The notes under the pieces were generated by a model. That model was given only the letters and a program-made list of their open reading frames with translations, did not search any database and was not told the DNA's origin. A stretch of 26,961 nucleotides of DNA from Hysterium pulicare CBS 123377. Taxonomy: Eukaryota > Ascomycota > Dothideomycetes > Hysteriales > Hysteriaceae. Numbering within the stretch: position 1 is the stretch's first letter; each line of letters starts with the position of its first letter. The position numbers and the translations under genes were made by a program. The stretch spans positions 1 to 26,961 of the forward strand of contig AJFK01000121.1 in NCBI GenBank assembly GCA_000467715.1, written 5' to 3'. Of this stretch, positions 9,507-19,797 are shown piece after piece.

Positions 9507-11174
9507 TTACCATCTTTGACCTTCAATCCGCCGAATCCACATATTCACAATTTTGAGCCGTTCGCGTACTCTGGTCGTTGGCAAAAGAAGGTACTTCTCC
9601 TCCTCCGCTATAGGCAGAACGCAGGCGAACCAGTAAGGGAATAGGGCCGGATCATCGGGAGGGCCTCCATACAACTCGACAATTCGCTGGCTGAGCCAAG
9701 GTGCACTATTCGCTCTCATACGCTCAATAAAATCCACCCCTCTGAGCAACAGATCGCGTGTCGATAGAAGGTTTAAAGCGAGCTCGGGTGGCAGATTTGA
9801 TTGTGGGTCTTGATTTTGCGCTTCCACGAGGGTCGCAAGCGCAGCAGTCGTTTCTTCTGCTTCCAACCGCTCCTCTTCTGCCAGTGAGACATCCTCGAAA
9901 CGCTCCACACGTCCAACAATGTACCCATCGTTTACACCATGATCAAGGACCCGGAAACGGCTCACCCCCCTTGTTTCAACGAAGCTCCGACCATCCCGCA
10001 ACAACTCGAAGTTGACGATTTCGAGGAGAGTGCCATATTCCATAAAACGAGAAGCACCCAACTCTCCTCGAGGTGTCGAAGAGCGGTTATACATGATCAT
10101 CCCGAATTGTCTATTTCCCTCGAGACAGCGACGCATCATGAGACGGTAACGAGGTTCGAAGATATGTAGGAAGGTGGGCATCGAGGGGAGGGAGAGTGTG
10201 CAGACGAAAAGGGGTGTATTGAGCTCATTGCCTCCGGGTCGTTCTTCGAGGGCCACAGCAGCGGCTCGTGTGGCTACAGCGTCGGGACAGAGACTGTCGA
10301 GGAGGGAGACAAGCCGGGCATTGCTGGGGTGATTTTGGAGAGAGGCAGGGATAAGGAGATGGCGTCGACATATGGGACATACGTCGGTGTGGTCCAGGAC
10401 ACGAGTAAGACACCTGCGACAGAAGGTGTGACCGCAGGAGGTAGTGGTGGGGTCCAGCATTAAATTATAGCAGACTTGACAATCGAGTTCCTTGTGCGCC
10501 ATGTCTCGCAGGCGGTCAAGGAGAGCACTGTCCAATTGACTGTAGTCGTCCCCCTTAGGTGACAACGACTGATACACCACGTCTGAAATTATATCAAGCT
10601 CTCCCATCTCGGCCAGCGTAAAAGTTGACAGGAGTCGACCACCATGCAAAACCCTCGAGTTTGGTTTTTCCCGGACCTTTTCCTTCTCAATCGTGATCGA
10701 GCTATCCCAATGCAGCACTTCCTCAAGGAGTATTGGCGAGTCCTCAGTCGTAGGTTTGTAATTTACAATCTCCGCGTTTATTACCTCCATGATTTTAGTT
10801 AGGGTGACGTCCACATTGCACTCTCCCGTGGGATGTTGAGCCCCGCATAGAGATACGGGGCACGAGATGCCATGTTGTCGATCTGGGGTGTTCGGATATG
10901 ATATGTTCGCTCGAGGTTGTGGTGGAGGGAGACAGGATCGACATAAGGTATGGCCGCATGGTAGTGTGACGGGTGATTTAAATGGCCTGGAACATTGCGG
11001 GCATTGTATTAGACGGACCAGCTGTCTTGCATCTCGGTGAGCGACCGGCGCGGCTTGTCCCTGGGTATCTACAGACTCATCGCCTTTCATCAAGGCTACT
11101 GAACCGGCAGGTATCTTCAAGGACGTCTTTTCACTATCCGTGAAAGAACATACCTCGCCTTGTAGCAGGTTCAT
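9507..11174 (-). CDS. RING-RING-LON domain protein (LONRF/CrgA-like), putative E3 ubiquitin ligase
   Basis: Intronless 555-residue frame. A first RING-like zinc motif starts CPQC at 58-61, continues with C73-x-H75, C78 and C81, and probably closes with C105 and C110. A second, canonical C3HC4 RING has C232, C235, C247, H249, C252, C255, C266 and C269. From about 320 to the end is a LON substrate-binding (N-terminal Lon) domain, including LFVCTLSLPSMPTFLHIFEP and the helical C-terminal part with PWLSQRIVELYGGP. There is no AAA+ or protease domain, so this is not a Lon protease although such genes are often labelled ATP-dependent protease. The layout matches animal LONRF proteins and the fungal CrgA group; Mucor CrgA represses light-induced carotenogenesis. 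Ubiquitin-ligase activity is inferred from the RINGs. The upstream frame ends in an ATGA overlap with this start, and the stop overlaps a GTAAG donor-like sequence (see findings). The C-terminus could therefore differ slightly. Confidence 0.92.
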   Translation of the reverse strand: MNLLQGEVCSFTDSEKTSLKIPAGSVALMKGDESVDTQGQAAPVAHRDARQLVRLIQCPQCSRPFKSPVTLPCGHTLCRSCLPPPQPRANISYPNTPDRQHGISCPVSLCGAQHPTGECNVDVTLTKIMEVINAEIVNYKPTTEDSPILLEEVLHWDSSITIEKEKVREKPNSRVLHGGRLLSTFTLAEMGELDIISDVVYQSLSPKGDDYSQLDSALLDRLRDMAHKELDCQVCYNLMLDPTTTSCGHTFCRRCLTRVLDHTDVCPICRRHLLIPASLQNHPSNARLVSLLDSLCPDAVATRAAAVALEERPGGNELNTPLFVCTLSLPSMPTFLHIFEPRYRLMMRRCLEGNRQFGMIMYNRSSTPRGELGASRFMEYGTLLEIVNFELLRDGRSFVETRGVSRFRVLDHGVNDGYIVGRVERFEDVSLAEEERLEAEETTAALATLVEAQNQDPQSNLPPELALNLLSTRDLLLRGVDFIERMRANSAPWLSQRIVELYGGPPDDPALFPYWFACVLPIAEEEKYLLLPTTRVRERLKIVNMWIRRIEGQRW

Positions 11175-13051
11175 CCAGCAGTTATAAAGAGGGCCGAACT
11201 GTGCTTCCCCATGTACTCCGCAAAAAATTGTTGCAAGATTGAGAAAGAAAAAGAGAGCAGAAAGAGAATTTGTTGTGGCTTTCCGGTTCGAGGCTGGGAT
11301 GTGAGGGATGGTGGGTTCGCAGGCTTATATGAGATGACGCGATAGATGAGGGACGCAATTCGAAGTCCTAGTGGCCTTGGTAACGCCACATGCTCCGGGG
11401 GCGGTGGAGTAGGATGTGTTAGGTGCTCTGCACAGGTACAAAAGGCAGAGTCTTCTGGATGCCTCAGGCGACGAGGAATGGCTATGTAGCCAGCGCGGGC
11501 TGTTGTGAACGGGGCGTTGGCGAAGGCGCGCAGGTACACGATATGCGGACAGAAGCAGCAGCAAGATAGGACGGTAATGGAGAGTGTAGATACAACGAGA
11601 TCATGGTAGTACTGGAGACACTCAGCGCAGATGTTGGCCGCTGAGAAGCATCGTTGTCGTGATGCTTGTCAGATGGTGAACAATAGAAGATGCGCGGTGC
11701 CGAGTCGTCGACGACAAGACTCGAGCAGGCCATTCGGGGGAATTGACCGCATGGAGACATGGATGCGGTAGAGGGATCGGCGATGGTGAATGTACTTGAG
11801 GCTTGTGCAGTTGGGAGGGCCTGGTGGGGGGGGCTCGATTGCCGTCAAATGTCGGTGATGTGTGAGAGGACGACAGGCATCGGCCGGCAGGCTGTCCATC
11901 GAAACCGCCCACGCACGGCCCCCCAGCTTGCTTCAGCCTTCCCACTACTACGCCTGCGAGCATCAAGACCGGCAATCCTATATTCGCCTGAGGCCTGCCA
12001 TAACATACATCTGCGCAATGATCAATGACAGAGGGACTGGTAATGTTTCGATGGCCGGGTCTCAGCTGTCACTGGAAGGCGCCGTCTGTGCAACCAATCG
12101 AGCTGCCGGAATACGTCTGCGCGAGGGCGGGCTTCAGTGCTTCATCTTTCTCAGAGGCAATATTATATAAGCCAAGGATGCAAGGCTGCCCTGCATGCAC
12201 TTGTTACACCCATGTCGAACCATGGTGCCGATTCGGGTGTTCCATTGCATTGGCCTGCTATGTTCTTTGAATGCTTCGTCGCATCTGGCTATATAGAAAT
12301 CCAAATCGCTTTACAGTCGTCTGGAGCAAACTACCGTTCAGCTCGGCGTGATACCTCGAGTTCGGTCAATTACCATTCGAAGCGTCATGGATGCGGCTAG
12401 CTATGCCGCTTCAAAGCAATGGGCCGAGTCAGGTCCTTCGTCACCTATTCCGGACACCAAGTCACATGAAAAGGTGCACAGAAACAATGCTTCCAGTCCA
12501 TTTGTAGTGATCCCCGGTTCTTGTTCCGCTGTCATGCCCAAAGAGGCAGACAGCACACTGTCTGGTCCCGAATACGTACATGCAAACCTATGGTTGCGCC
12601 ATCCAACAAACCATGGAACTGGCGTCTTGACAGTAGTCTTTGCTGCCCTCCCAAACACTGTAAGCAAAATACTTTGCACCCTGCACCCGAAGAAACTCGC
12701 TTTTTGGCATGCTGCTCAAATCCGCCAATATTTTAAATGTTCAAAAAACGCCCCGAGCCCAAGTTGTACAGCATAGTACAAAGACGCTGAAGTGACACAC
12801 CAACGCCTTGGTTTTTCCATTGCACATTCCAGTTAACTCCTTCGAGCAGAAAGCCCTTGGCCGATTCGCGCCGGCGAATGACAACTCGGTATGCACTTAC
12901 TGAAATCGTGGTCGGAAGCATGTCCGCCGTGGCGCCTGCGCAACTTGCTTTCGCAAATTCGGTCTCCGCCAAGTAGTACACCGATGCTTCATAAACATGG
13001 ATAGCTGGCATCCTGTGAGAGCGTCGGGCTACCCTGCGTGTACAATGTTCA
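11175..13051. other. Intergenic between RING-LON and Rictor genes
   Basis: This holds the 5' flank of the RING-LON gene, rich in pyrimidine tracts on the minus strand, and the 3' flank of the Rictor gene. Several frames of 60-142 codons are present on both strands, but none has a recognisable domain or codon bias. I see no additional gene. Confidence 0.55.
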
Positions 13052-16000
13052 TCATCCCAGTTTAGGAAAAGGATTTGTTGCGGACTCCTCCGCACCAGAG
13101 CTGGAACCACTGCTGTCAGCCTCCTCGTCTTCCACCTCTTCTTCAAAAATAATTCGACGCAAAACTCTTTTGTCGAACAGGTCGAGGACGAAATGGCACG
13201 CGGGGAGGCGGAAGTGGTGCGCTTCTAAGACTTGCATGACTTTGTGGAACAGTGCCGGCCGTTGAAACCCAGGCGCCTTTTTGGCTTTGATGCTGCATCA
13301 CGTTAAGCGCATTGGAAACCGTGGTTTGTGCAAGGGTACTTACGCTTGGAGATCATTCGCGGCCTTTTTGGCTAAAACCGTGTTGCCCAAATCCGTCGTC
13401 AACTTCAGAATCCGAGCATTGACGGGGTCATCGTCTGATACTGCAAGCTTGATCTCGGCTCCCTGTCTCCACGGGCCCGGTTCGGTTGATGGTTTGGTCC
13501 AAGGCTTAATCTGTGACATGTAAGCAGCATTACTTATACGATGGTGAACTCAACTCACCGTAAAGAGTTTGTTGAAATTGAGGGGAAGGCAGAAACCCAA
13601 AGCCTCGCCGACTTCGTTCACAACCCCGTCCCATCCGTATTCGATCAGAAGTTCTTGCCCGTGAAGACTTCTAGAAATAAGGCCCAAGACGAAGAATGCC
13701 GTCCCTCTCAGAGTCATGACTTCTGAGGACTCTGCAATTTGTACAATCCATTTCACAACGTTCGATTGCTCTAAGAACGGGGCCCCGAGTTCCATAGATC
13801 CAACATTACCAACTGCCCAGAGGCAGCCTTTGACTTTCAGAATGGTCTCGGGATCATCATCTTCCATTCCGAAATCTTGAATCGTCACGACAAACTCGTC
13901 AAAGTGGCCCTTCTGCTCCAGCAGTTTGCAGCCTTCCTCCGTACGAGTAAGTTCGCGATAGAAATGAGGAGGCACAAAACCGTACTCCTGGTATTCGGGG
14001 GTCTCATCGTATGATTGCTCCGGTTGCGATTTCTCCGGTATGTCTGCAAGAGCACGGGCCATGGACGCTTCAATAAGTGAAACATACGTATCGTTCCTCC
14101 CAAGAAACCAGTCGTCCATTTCTTTTGTGATGTAGTCCAACCCATCTAGATAGTGGTAACCAACTGACGTGGAAAGGAATCGGAGCAACAAGGGAGCTCC
14201 GATTTCGCCAAGATGATCAAGAGCTGGGCGGCACTTGACAACATATTCCAAAGAATGCTTTTGATTGCACGCCTCCTCTAGGATCTTAATTGCCACTTCG
14301 CACACCTCAATCTCAGGATCGTAGAGTTGAGTAACCAGCAGGCGGATTGCCCACTCCGCAACCCCCGCCGTTGCTCCAGTAGCGCTCATGGACTTCGTCG
14401 CATACTTACGAAGGAGTCGTGTTGAGAAGATACGAATGTCTTTGGAGCAAGACGTCATAGCTTTGGAAATGATAATGCGAAGATGACCGTCCAGTGTATA
14501 GTCCATATTGCTGAGTAGCGCTCTGATCAAATCGTCGCGGTCATGGAGTTCGATGATGTGGTAAAACATATTGATAACTTTCCAGCGCTCCAAGATTTGG
14601 ATACCTTTGAGATCCTTCGATAGCGCGCCAAGAAGCGCGAAATAGCCACCAGACAGTGTCTCGGTCATCCGCTCCACAGTGAAAATAGGCGACTCGGAGG
14701 TCAATCCACTCATCCTATCAAAGTGTGAAAGACATTCTGCCAGCTGTCGGATTAGCTTATGGTCACTTAGATATTTCACTCCCTCCGGATTCTGGAGCAG
14801 GCTACGCATCAAAGCACAGCCAGCTCGGACGTAACGCTGATTAGGTCTGGTATTCTTGACATCTGAGAATCGGTACTTGAATGGTCGATAGAATCCCAGA
14901 AGACGGTGAACAAATTTGGTTGCCTTGATGGCTTCATCGAGTCGTTTTGGGTTCAGCAGAGGTCCATCAATGATATTTTGAATGATGTCCCAGCGCCATT
15001 TTTGGAAATTGACAGTGCTTAGAACCTGACTGTCCACCATGAACTGCCTGAACGGAGCTTCTTCCATTTGCAGCTGAGCTTGGTTTTTAGAAGCGTCTAC
15101 TTGACGGCTCATTGACTCAGACCCTCCACTACTGTTGTTCTTGGTATTTTGCATCGTAGTTGGCCCAGATCGGTAAAGAGTTCTGTTGACGCTATCCACT
15201 TGGTAAATAGTTCCAATAGAAACAAATCGATCATCGAGTTTGAAATCAGCAGCGGAGCGTAAAAGCTGCGGAAGGACTTGTAGACTGGCACTCCACGATG
15301 GCGGCAGTAGTTCGTTCGCCATTTTTAACACTTCCCCGAGTAGAAGAGTCGTCTTTCTCTTTAGAGCAAGAGTCAATGGATCTTCTTCTGCATGTAATAA
15401 TGCAGTCATCAAGCCGGCATGCAATAAGACAGCCAATACAACGGCGACATAGTGTTCGAGCAAGTTCCATTTGTTCGTCTTGTCCTCCGTTTCAGAGGTT
15501 GGCGAATCCTTGGCAGACGGATTCTTCAAATTCGTGACCCGTCCGTAGGTGGTCAGCCTGCGACCTGCAAGAAATGATGATGACCAAGACGGTGGTTTGA
15601 TCCGGAGAATGTCAAATAAAAGCTCGAGTAGGACGTTCCGGACGTGAGGGATAGGAATATATAAAGAAGACAAGAGAGATCTAATCGCGAGAAAATCGTT
15701 CATGCAAAGGGATAGGAGTCCAGGCCAACTCCTGAGTAAGGTTGCTATGACTTTGGCGTTTGCTTTGAGTTTTTCTTCGTGCATATGGCCGTGCGCGGCT
15801 GCAGCATCCGTGAACATGGCAAAAGGAACCTCCAGTTCATGTCCAGATTTTAGGAACTGCCGTCTCCGTGGAGTATCTAAAAGGAAGAGGAACGATCCAG
15901 CTAGGCTCTCCGCTGCATGATAGGTACCTTCTCCGAGTGCATCGGAGAGGGTTCCTATACCACCAGCAGATACCAATAGTGGAGGGTATCTAACAAGGAT

Positions 16001-17101
16001 TTCCGCAAGTGTGAGAGTAGCGATGCTCCTCAAGCGATCATCGGCATGTTCAGCTACTGCAACGATGATACGAACAACTGCTCGCGAAATCTCCCATACT
16101 CCATCTTTGACGTCGAGGAAAGCCCTGACAAATTTGAGAGCCTGCTCCCGTTCAACACTTGCCTTGCTCTCCTTGACAAGGGATAGAATGACAAGATAAT
16201 CTGTGTGCAGCCTGCGGATGATCTGAAGAGACCTTCGATCCGTAATAGCGTATCTCATAACTCGATATCCAGCTGCAACTACTTCACGACTATCGCTAAG
16301 TAGCATAGATTGAATTCGCAAGCCGAAGATAGACCATGCCAGATCGTACTTAAGCGTTGGATGTCGCTTAAACAGCTCGACTAGTGAATTCGTCTTTTCA
16401 ACATAATATTCTGGTTGCATTGCTTCAGCTTCCAAGGCCTGGAGTATCTCCGCAAGAACGAATGTAGGCGACTCCGTTTCCGGCTCCTGCTCCTCTTCTT
16501 TGTCGAAGCCCAATCTGCGCGAAGGGGACCGAGACGGGGCGTTGCGAAAGAGGTACGAAAGCCTACTCGTAGTATTGGTCTGCGGCTCCTTCACTTCTTT
16601 GGAGCGTTGAATCTCCGCTTCCAAGCCCAATCTTAACTGCACAAGCTTCCTGTTGGAAATATTCAGCTCATTCTCTACCTTCAGCCTTTGGTCCTTGGAC
16701 TGCTTCGCATTCTTCGAATTCAAAGCTTCCAAGAGATTCTCAGATCCTATCTTGATCTTCGTCTCCTTATCGATCTGATCCTGTAATTCCGCTTGCCTTT
16801 GCTCAGATGTAGTATTCGGGTCTTCTTCGACGGAGGTTGTATGAGTACCAAAATCAGACCTAGTCTCGTTTCGCGATATTGTTGACCTCAGGTCGGAACT
16901 GAAGCTGCCTGGAGGCGGTAACACTGAGTTTGCAATAGACTGTCCACGGGTGCTGCCAGTCATGATGCTCGCCGCAGATAAGGACCGGCCATCTCTACCG
17001 GTGCGCGAAGGTGGCAGCAGCGTATTTTGCTCCATGGTCGGCACATCGCCTTGGCCTGTGATGGAGCGCGCGGGGAGTGGCGCTCGAGGCGTTGGCGTCA
17101 T
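13052..17101 (-). CDS. ste16: Rictor/Ste16/Avo3 homologue, TORC2 core scaffold
   Basis: Three exons: 13559-17101, 13344-13510 and 13052-13292. Intron 1 (13511-13558) starts GTGAGT and has a TGCTTAC branch-like site; intron 2 (13293-13343) starts GTAAGT and has GCTTAAC. The spliced frame is exactly 1317 codons (1316 residues), close to S. pombe Ste20/Ste16. Residues 1-95 are Pro/Ser-rich and probably disordered. Residues about 100-170 form a coiled coil resembling an HR1/REM-1 Rho-binding repeat. The Rictor N-terminal helical-repeat domain begins near 214 (VLAEILQALEAEAMQPEYYV). A conserved Rictor V-type block near the end of exon 1 includes YGFVPPHFYRELTRTEEG and LWAVGNVGSMELGAPFLEQS. Exons 2 and 3 add the C-terminal WTKPS segment, a helical region (MQVLEAHHFRLPACHFVLDL) and an acidic Ser-rich tail. 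Without splicing the frame would stop two codons after the donor. Rictor holds TORC2 together at the membrane and supports AGC-kinase phosphorylation. Confidence 0.95.
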
Positions 17102-17804
17102 GAGATTGCCTATACCCTGAACATTCCAACTGCATCTCTTTTCTGAGATAACCGGTTGTGACCTTCTTTCTTCATGAGGCTTTGTTGTCCAGACTCATAG
17201 TATTCCAATACATAGGGCAGGGCGGTTGCGTGGTTGTGTGAACTGGGTAGGGAATGGAAGGTAGCTAGTTCAGTGCGAGGCGAGCGTGCAGCAACCAGAG
17301 ACGGAGGATGGGGAATGTGTGTGCAGAGAGTGTGGCCGTGTAAAGAGTGTTGTTATGAGATGGAGACTGTATACATGGAGTGTCTGGTGGTTCACTTCAT
17401 TAGGGAGTGAGGGAGTGTAGGAGGTAGAGGATTCGGAGAGATGCTACGGAGCGGGCCAGAAGCTCGTATCAGCTATGCTATGCTACCACGTGCTCACTTA
17501 CCACTGCTATCTAATATACCTCAGAAGGGTGTGACATACTGTCAATAATAGAGCACGCGGCTTTGCATGTCCGTTGACTTGAACATATATATAAAGCCAG
17601 CATTTGCTCCGCGCATGGGCGTCAGTGAGTGTACGGCCTGGGGTCGCAACAATTACCCCAGACCGGGAACTCAAAGCTCAAGGATATTTCGCGATCGACG
17701 GTGTAGGTTAATATAACGGAAAGGCTTATTCGCTATATAGACGCCATCATTCTAGACCAACACGATCAAAATCGCGATTAGTCAATCTGTGATCGAGATA
17801 CAAT

Positions 17805-17827
17805 CGATAATTTGATTCTCCTTATCT
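17805..17827. promoter_or_regulatory. Pair of GATA-factor (AreA/NIT2-type) sites
   Basis: CGATAA on the plus strand (17805-17810) and AGATAA on the minus strand (17822-17827, read as TTATCT) both match HGATAR, the site of fungal nitrogen-regulatory GATA factors. They lie about 530-560 bp upstream of the uricase ATG and 12 bp apart. Paired GATA sites are typical of AreA targets in Aspergillus. Single sites are common by chance, so the weight rests on the pairing and on the gene. Confidence 0.45.
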
Positions 17828-18020
17828 GGTAGACTAGCAGCGACATCAGCCTCTATCGTCACACCTCCGCAATCACCAGCGATCAATCCATATGCCGAAT
17901 TTACCATCCAAATCTTTTCTCCGGACAGAATAGCGGAGATGTTTTCATTTTTTGAAGCTCTCGGGCAAAGCGGTGGAGGACGAGGCCAGAGGGCTTTATC
18001 CTCCACCTCGCCAAGCTCCC

Positions 18021-18034
18021 TCGGAATCCGCCGA
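18021..18034. promoter_or_regulatory. UaY-type binding site TCGG-N6-CCGA upstream of uricase
   Basis: The sequence TCGGAATCCGCCGA matches exactly the palindrome TCGG-N6-CCGA bound by UaY, the Zn2Cys6 activator of the purine-degradation pathway in Aspergillus nidulans. It lies about 327 bp upstream of the uricase ATG, and uricase is a classic UaY target. An exact match is expected by chance only about once per 65 kb. Binding here is an inference from the site and the gene it precedes. Confidence 0.7.
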
Positions 18035-18191
18035 TGACCAGCTTGCAATGGTCTGAGAGAGCTCCCCCATTGCGTCCTGCGGGCCTTCTTGAGTTCGCCA
18101 ACGGCATCTCCCATCCGTGCTGTTCATTTGATGGATAGCTAAAAAGAAAATCTTGACACCAGTGCGGGCGCCTCCGTTCGCGTGTTGATCC

Positions 18192-18197
18192 CGATAA
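18192..18197 (+). promoter_or_regulatory. GATA-factor site CGATAA upstream of uricase
   Basis: CGATAA matches HGATAR. It lies between the UaY-type palindrome and the TATA-like run, about 165 bp upstream of the uricase start. Nitrogen-metabolite control of uricase through AreA/NIT2 is known in related fungi. A single six-base match is weak alone. Confidence 0.4.
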
Positions 18198-18213
18198 GCT
18201 CACAACGGTCGAG

Positions 18214-18220
18214 TATATAT
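18214..18220 (+). promoter_or_regulatory. TATA-like element of uricase
   Basis: TATATAT lies about 141 bp upstream of the uricase ATG and downstream of the UaY and GATA sites, a plausible position for the core promoter of an inducible gene. There is no direct evidence for a transcription start. Confidence 0.4.
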
Positions 18221-18360
18221 CGAGCCCACGCCAAACCATTGTGCCATCTGTCTCCACACACAACATTGTACAACAGCAGCTTTTTGGTATTCACACTTCC
18301 ATCTACTTCGATCTCAAGGAATCTAGCATCATACCTTCTAATCAAATAATCTCTGCAACA

Positions 18361-19373
18361 ATGTCTCAACTCAGCTACGCCCGCTATGGCAAAGACAACA
18401 TCCGCCTTTACAAGGTTGAGAAGGATGAGAAGTCCGGAATTCAGTCCGTCATTGAGCAGACCGTCTGCATTCTCCTCGAAGGCGACATCGATACCTCGTA
18501 AGAAGCCCAACATAGCGTTGCGAAGAATATAATCTAACTCTGTGCAGCTACACCGAGGCAGATAACTCCGTAGTTGTCGCTACTGATACCCAGAAGCAAA
18601 CATGTTATATTCTTGCCAAACAAAATCCAATCAACCCCCCTGAACTTTTCGCATCCATCATTGGAACCCACTTCGTCAAGACCTACTCCCACATCCACGC
18701 TGCCCACGTTAAAATTATCCAACACCGATGGACACGAATGACCGTTGATGGAAAGCCGCACCCCCACTCCTTCTTCAGAGATGGAGAAGAGCTTCGTGTA
18801 GTTGAATCTGTCACAAGGGAAAACGAGGGTATCTCCCTGAAATCTAAGATCGAAAAGCTCCTTGTGCTCAAGAGCACCGGCTCAGCTTTCTATGGATTTC
18901 ACCGAGACGAGTTTACTCAGCTCCCAGAGACTTGGGATCGCATTCTAAGTACGGAAGTCGAGGCTGGCTGGAAATGGAAGACGTTCTCTTCGCTTGATGA
19001 AGCCAAGTCTGTGGCTCCCAAGTTCGACGAGGCTTGGCAAGCTGCGAGGGAGATCACACTCAAGACTTTTGCTACGGATAGCAGCGCTAGTGTTCAGAAT
19101 ACCATGTACAAGATGTGTGACCAGATCTTGGCCGCGGTGCCTTTGGTGGAAGCCGTTGACTATTCCCTGCCTAACAAGCACTACTTCGAGATCGGTAAGT
19201 GTACCCGGCCATCTACATCAATTAGATGCATTTGCTGACATCTTCCAGATTTGAGCTGGCACAAGGGATTGAAGAATACTGGCAAAGATGCCACTGTCTT
19301 TGCACCACAATCCAATCCGAACGGCCTTATTCAATGCACTGTCACGAGGAAGGGACCCAAATCTAAGCTATGA
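18361..19373 (+). CDS. uaZ: Uricase (urate oxidase), peroxisomal
   Basis: Three exons: 18361-18497, 18548-19194 and 19249-19373. Intron 1 starts GTAAGA and has a CTAAC branch site; intron 2 starts GTAAGT and has CTGAC. The spliced product has 302 residues, the usual length. It oxidises urate to 5-hydroxyisourate, releasing H2O2, in purine degradation. The start MSQLSYARYGKDNIRLYKVE is the family N-terminus. Known catalytic and substrate residues are all present: K11, T58, F160, R177, Q229 and H257, the last within NKHYFEIDLSWHKG. Numbers are one above Aspergillus flavus numbering without Met. The C-terminus SKL is a PTS1 peroxisomal signal. Its promoter carries UaY-type and GATA sites, so induction by uric acid and nitrogen repression are likely. 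The gene converges on the uL13m gene downstream. Confidence 0.97.
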
Positions 19374-19797
19374 TCTGCGGGTCGAAATCTATCATGATAT
19401 ACTAAGGACATTTTGCATCCCGGTTTTTTTTTCATTCATAGCAAGCGTTTGGCATATTGAATTCCTACAATTACATGTATATAACAGATATCTTATAAAC
19501 TCATTAAAATGTTTACATTGATTTGAATACCTTTCGGGAGCGTGGACTCCCACCACCTGCTCTAGATGATTCGAGCCTTGGTTGGACAAAGTGTGATGAC
19601 CATCCATCCTCGAGTAATGAGTTCACAAACGCCATAAAATGCCCGGACATCGTGAGGCTAGATTGTCAACAGGCATTTCAACAAAGCCCTCAAGTTGGCT
19701 GGGGCCGATAGGGGACTCCATCGAGGTCGTTGCCCATAGTCCAAACCACCCATAAAATATACCCCATTGTCTTACACACTTTGATACAATGCTACCT
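19374..19797. other. Convergent 3' flanks of uricase and uL13m genes
   Basis: A 424-bp gap separates the stops of two convergently transcribed genes. The part following uricase is AT-rich and includes a T8 run, consistent with 3' UTR sequence. I see no gene in it. Confidence 0.6.

Larger units (their letters stand above)
17102..18360. promoter_or_regulatory. Divergent promoter region, Rictor and uricase
   Basis: This 1.26 kb separates two divergently transcribed genes. The uricase-proximal half holds a UaY-type palindrome (18021-18034), three HGATAR sites and a TATA-like run, each listed separately. Another TATATATAAAG-like run lies near 17585-17595, about 770 bp from the uricase start and 485 bp from the Rictor start. 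The open frames here have no recognisable product. Confidence 0.6.

Noticed and set aside
12348-12776. 142-codon plus-strand frame between the RING-LON and Rictor genes
   Set aside because: No recognisable domain or codon bias, and it overlaps other open frames on the opposite strand. Length alone is not convincing here.
12733-13146. 137-codon minus-strand frame at the Rictor 3' end
   Set aside because: It overlaps the last Rictor exon in a different frame and continues into its 3' flank; best explained as a shadow.
19560-19580. GATTCGAGCC, a possible minus-strand tRNA B box
   Set aside because: The flanking five-base stems do not pair and there is no tRNA-like upstream part.
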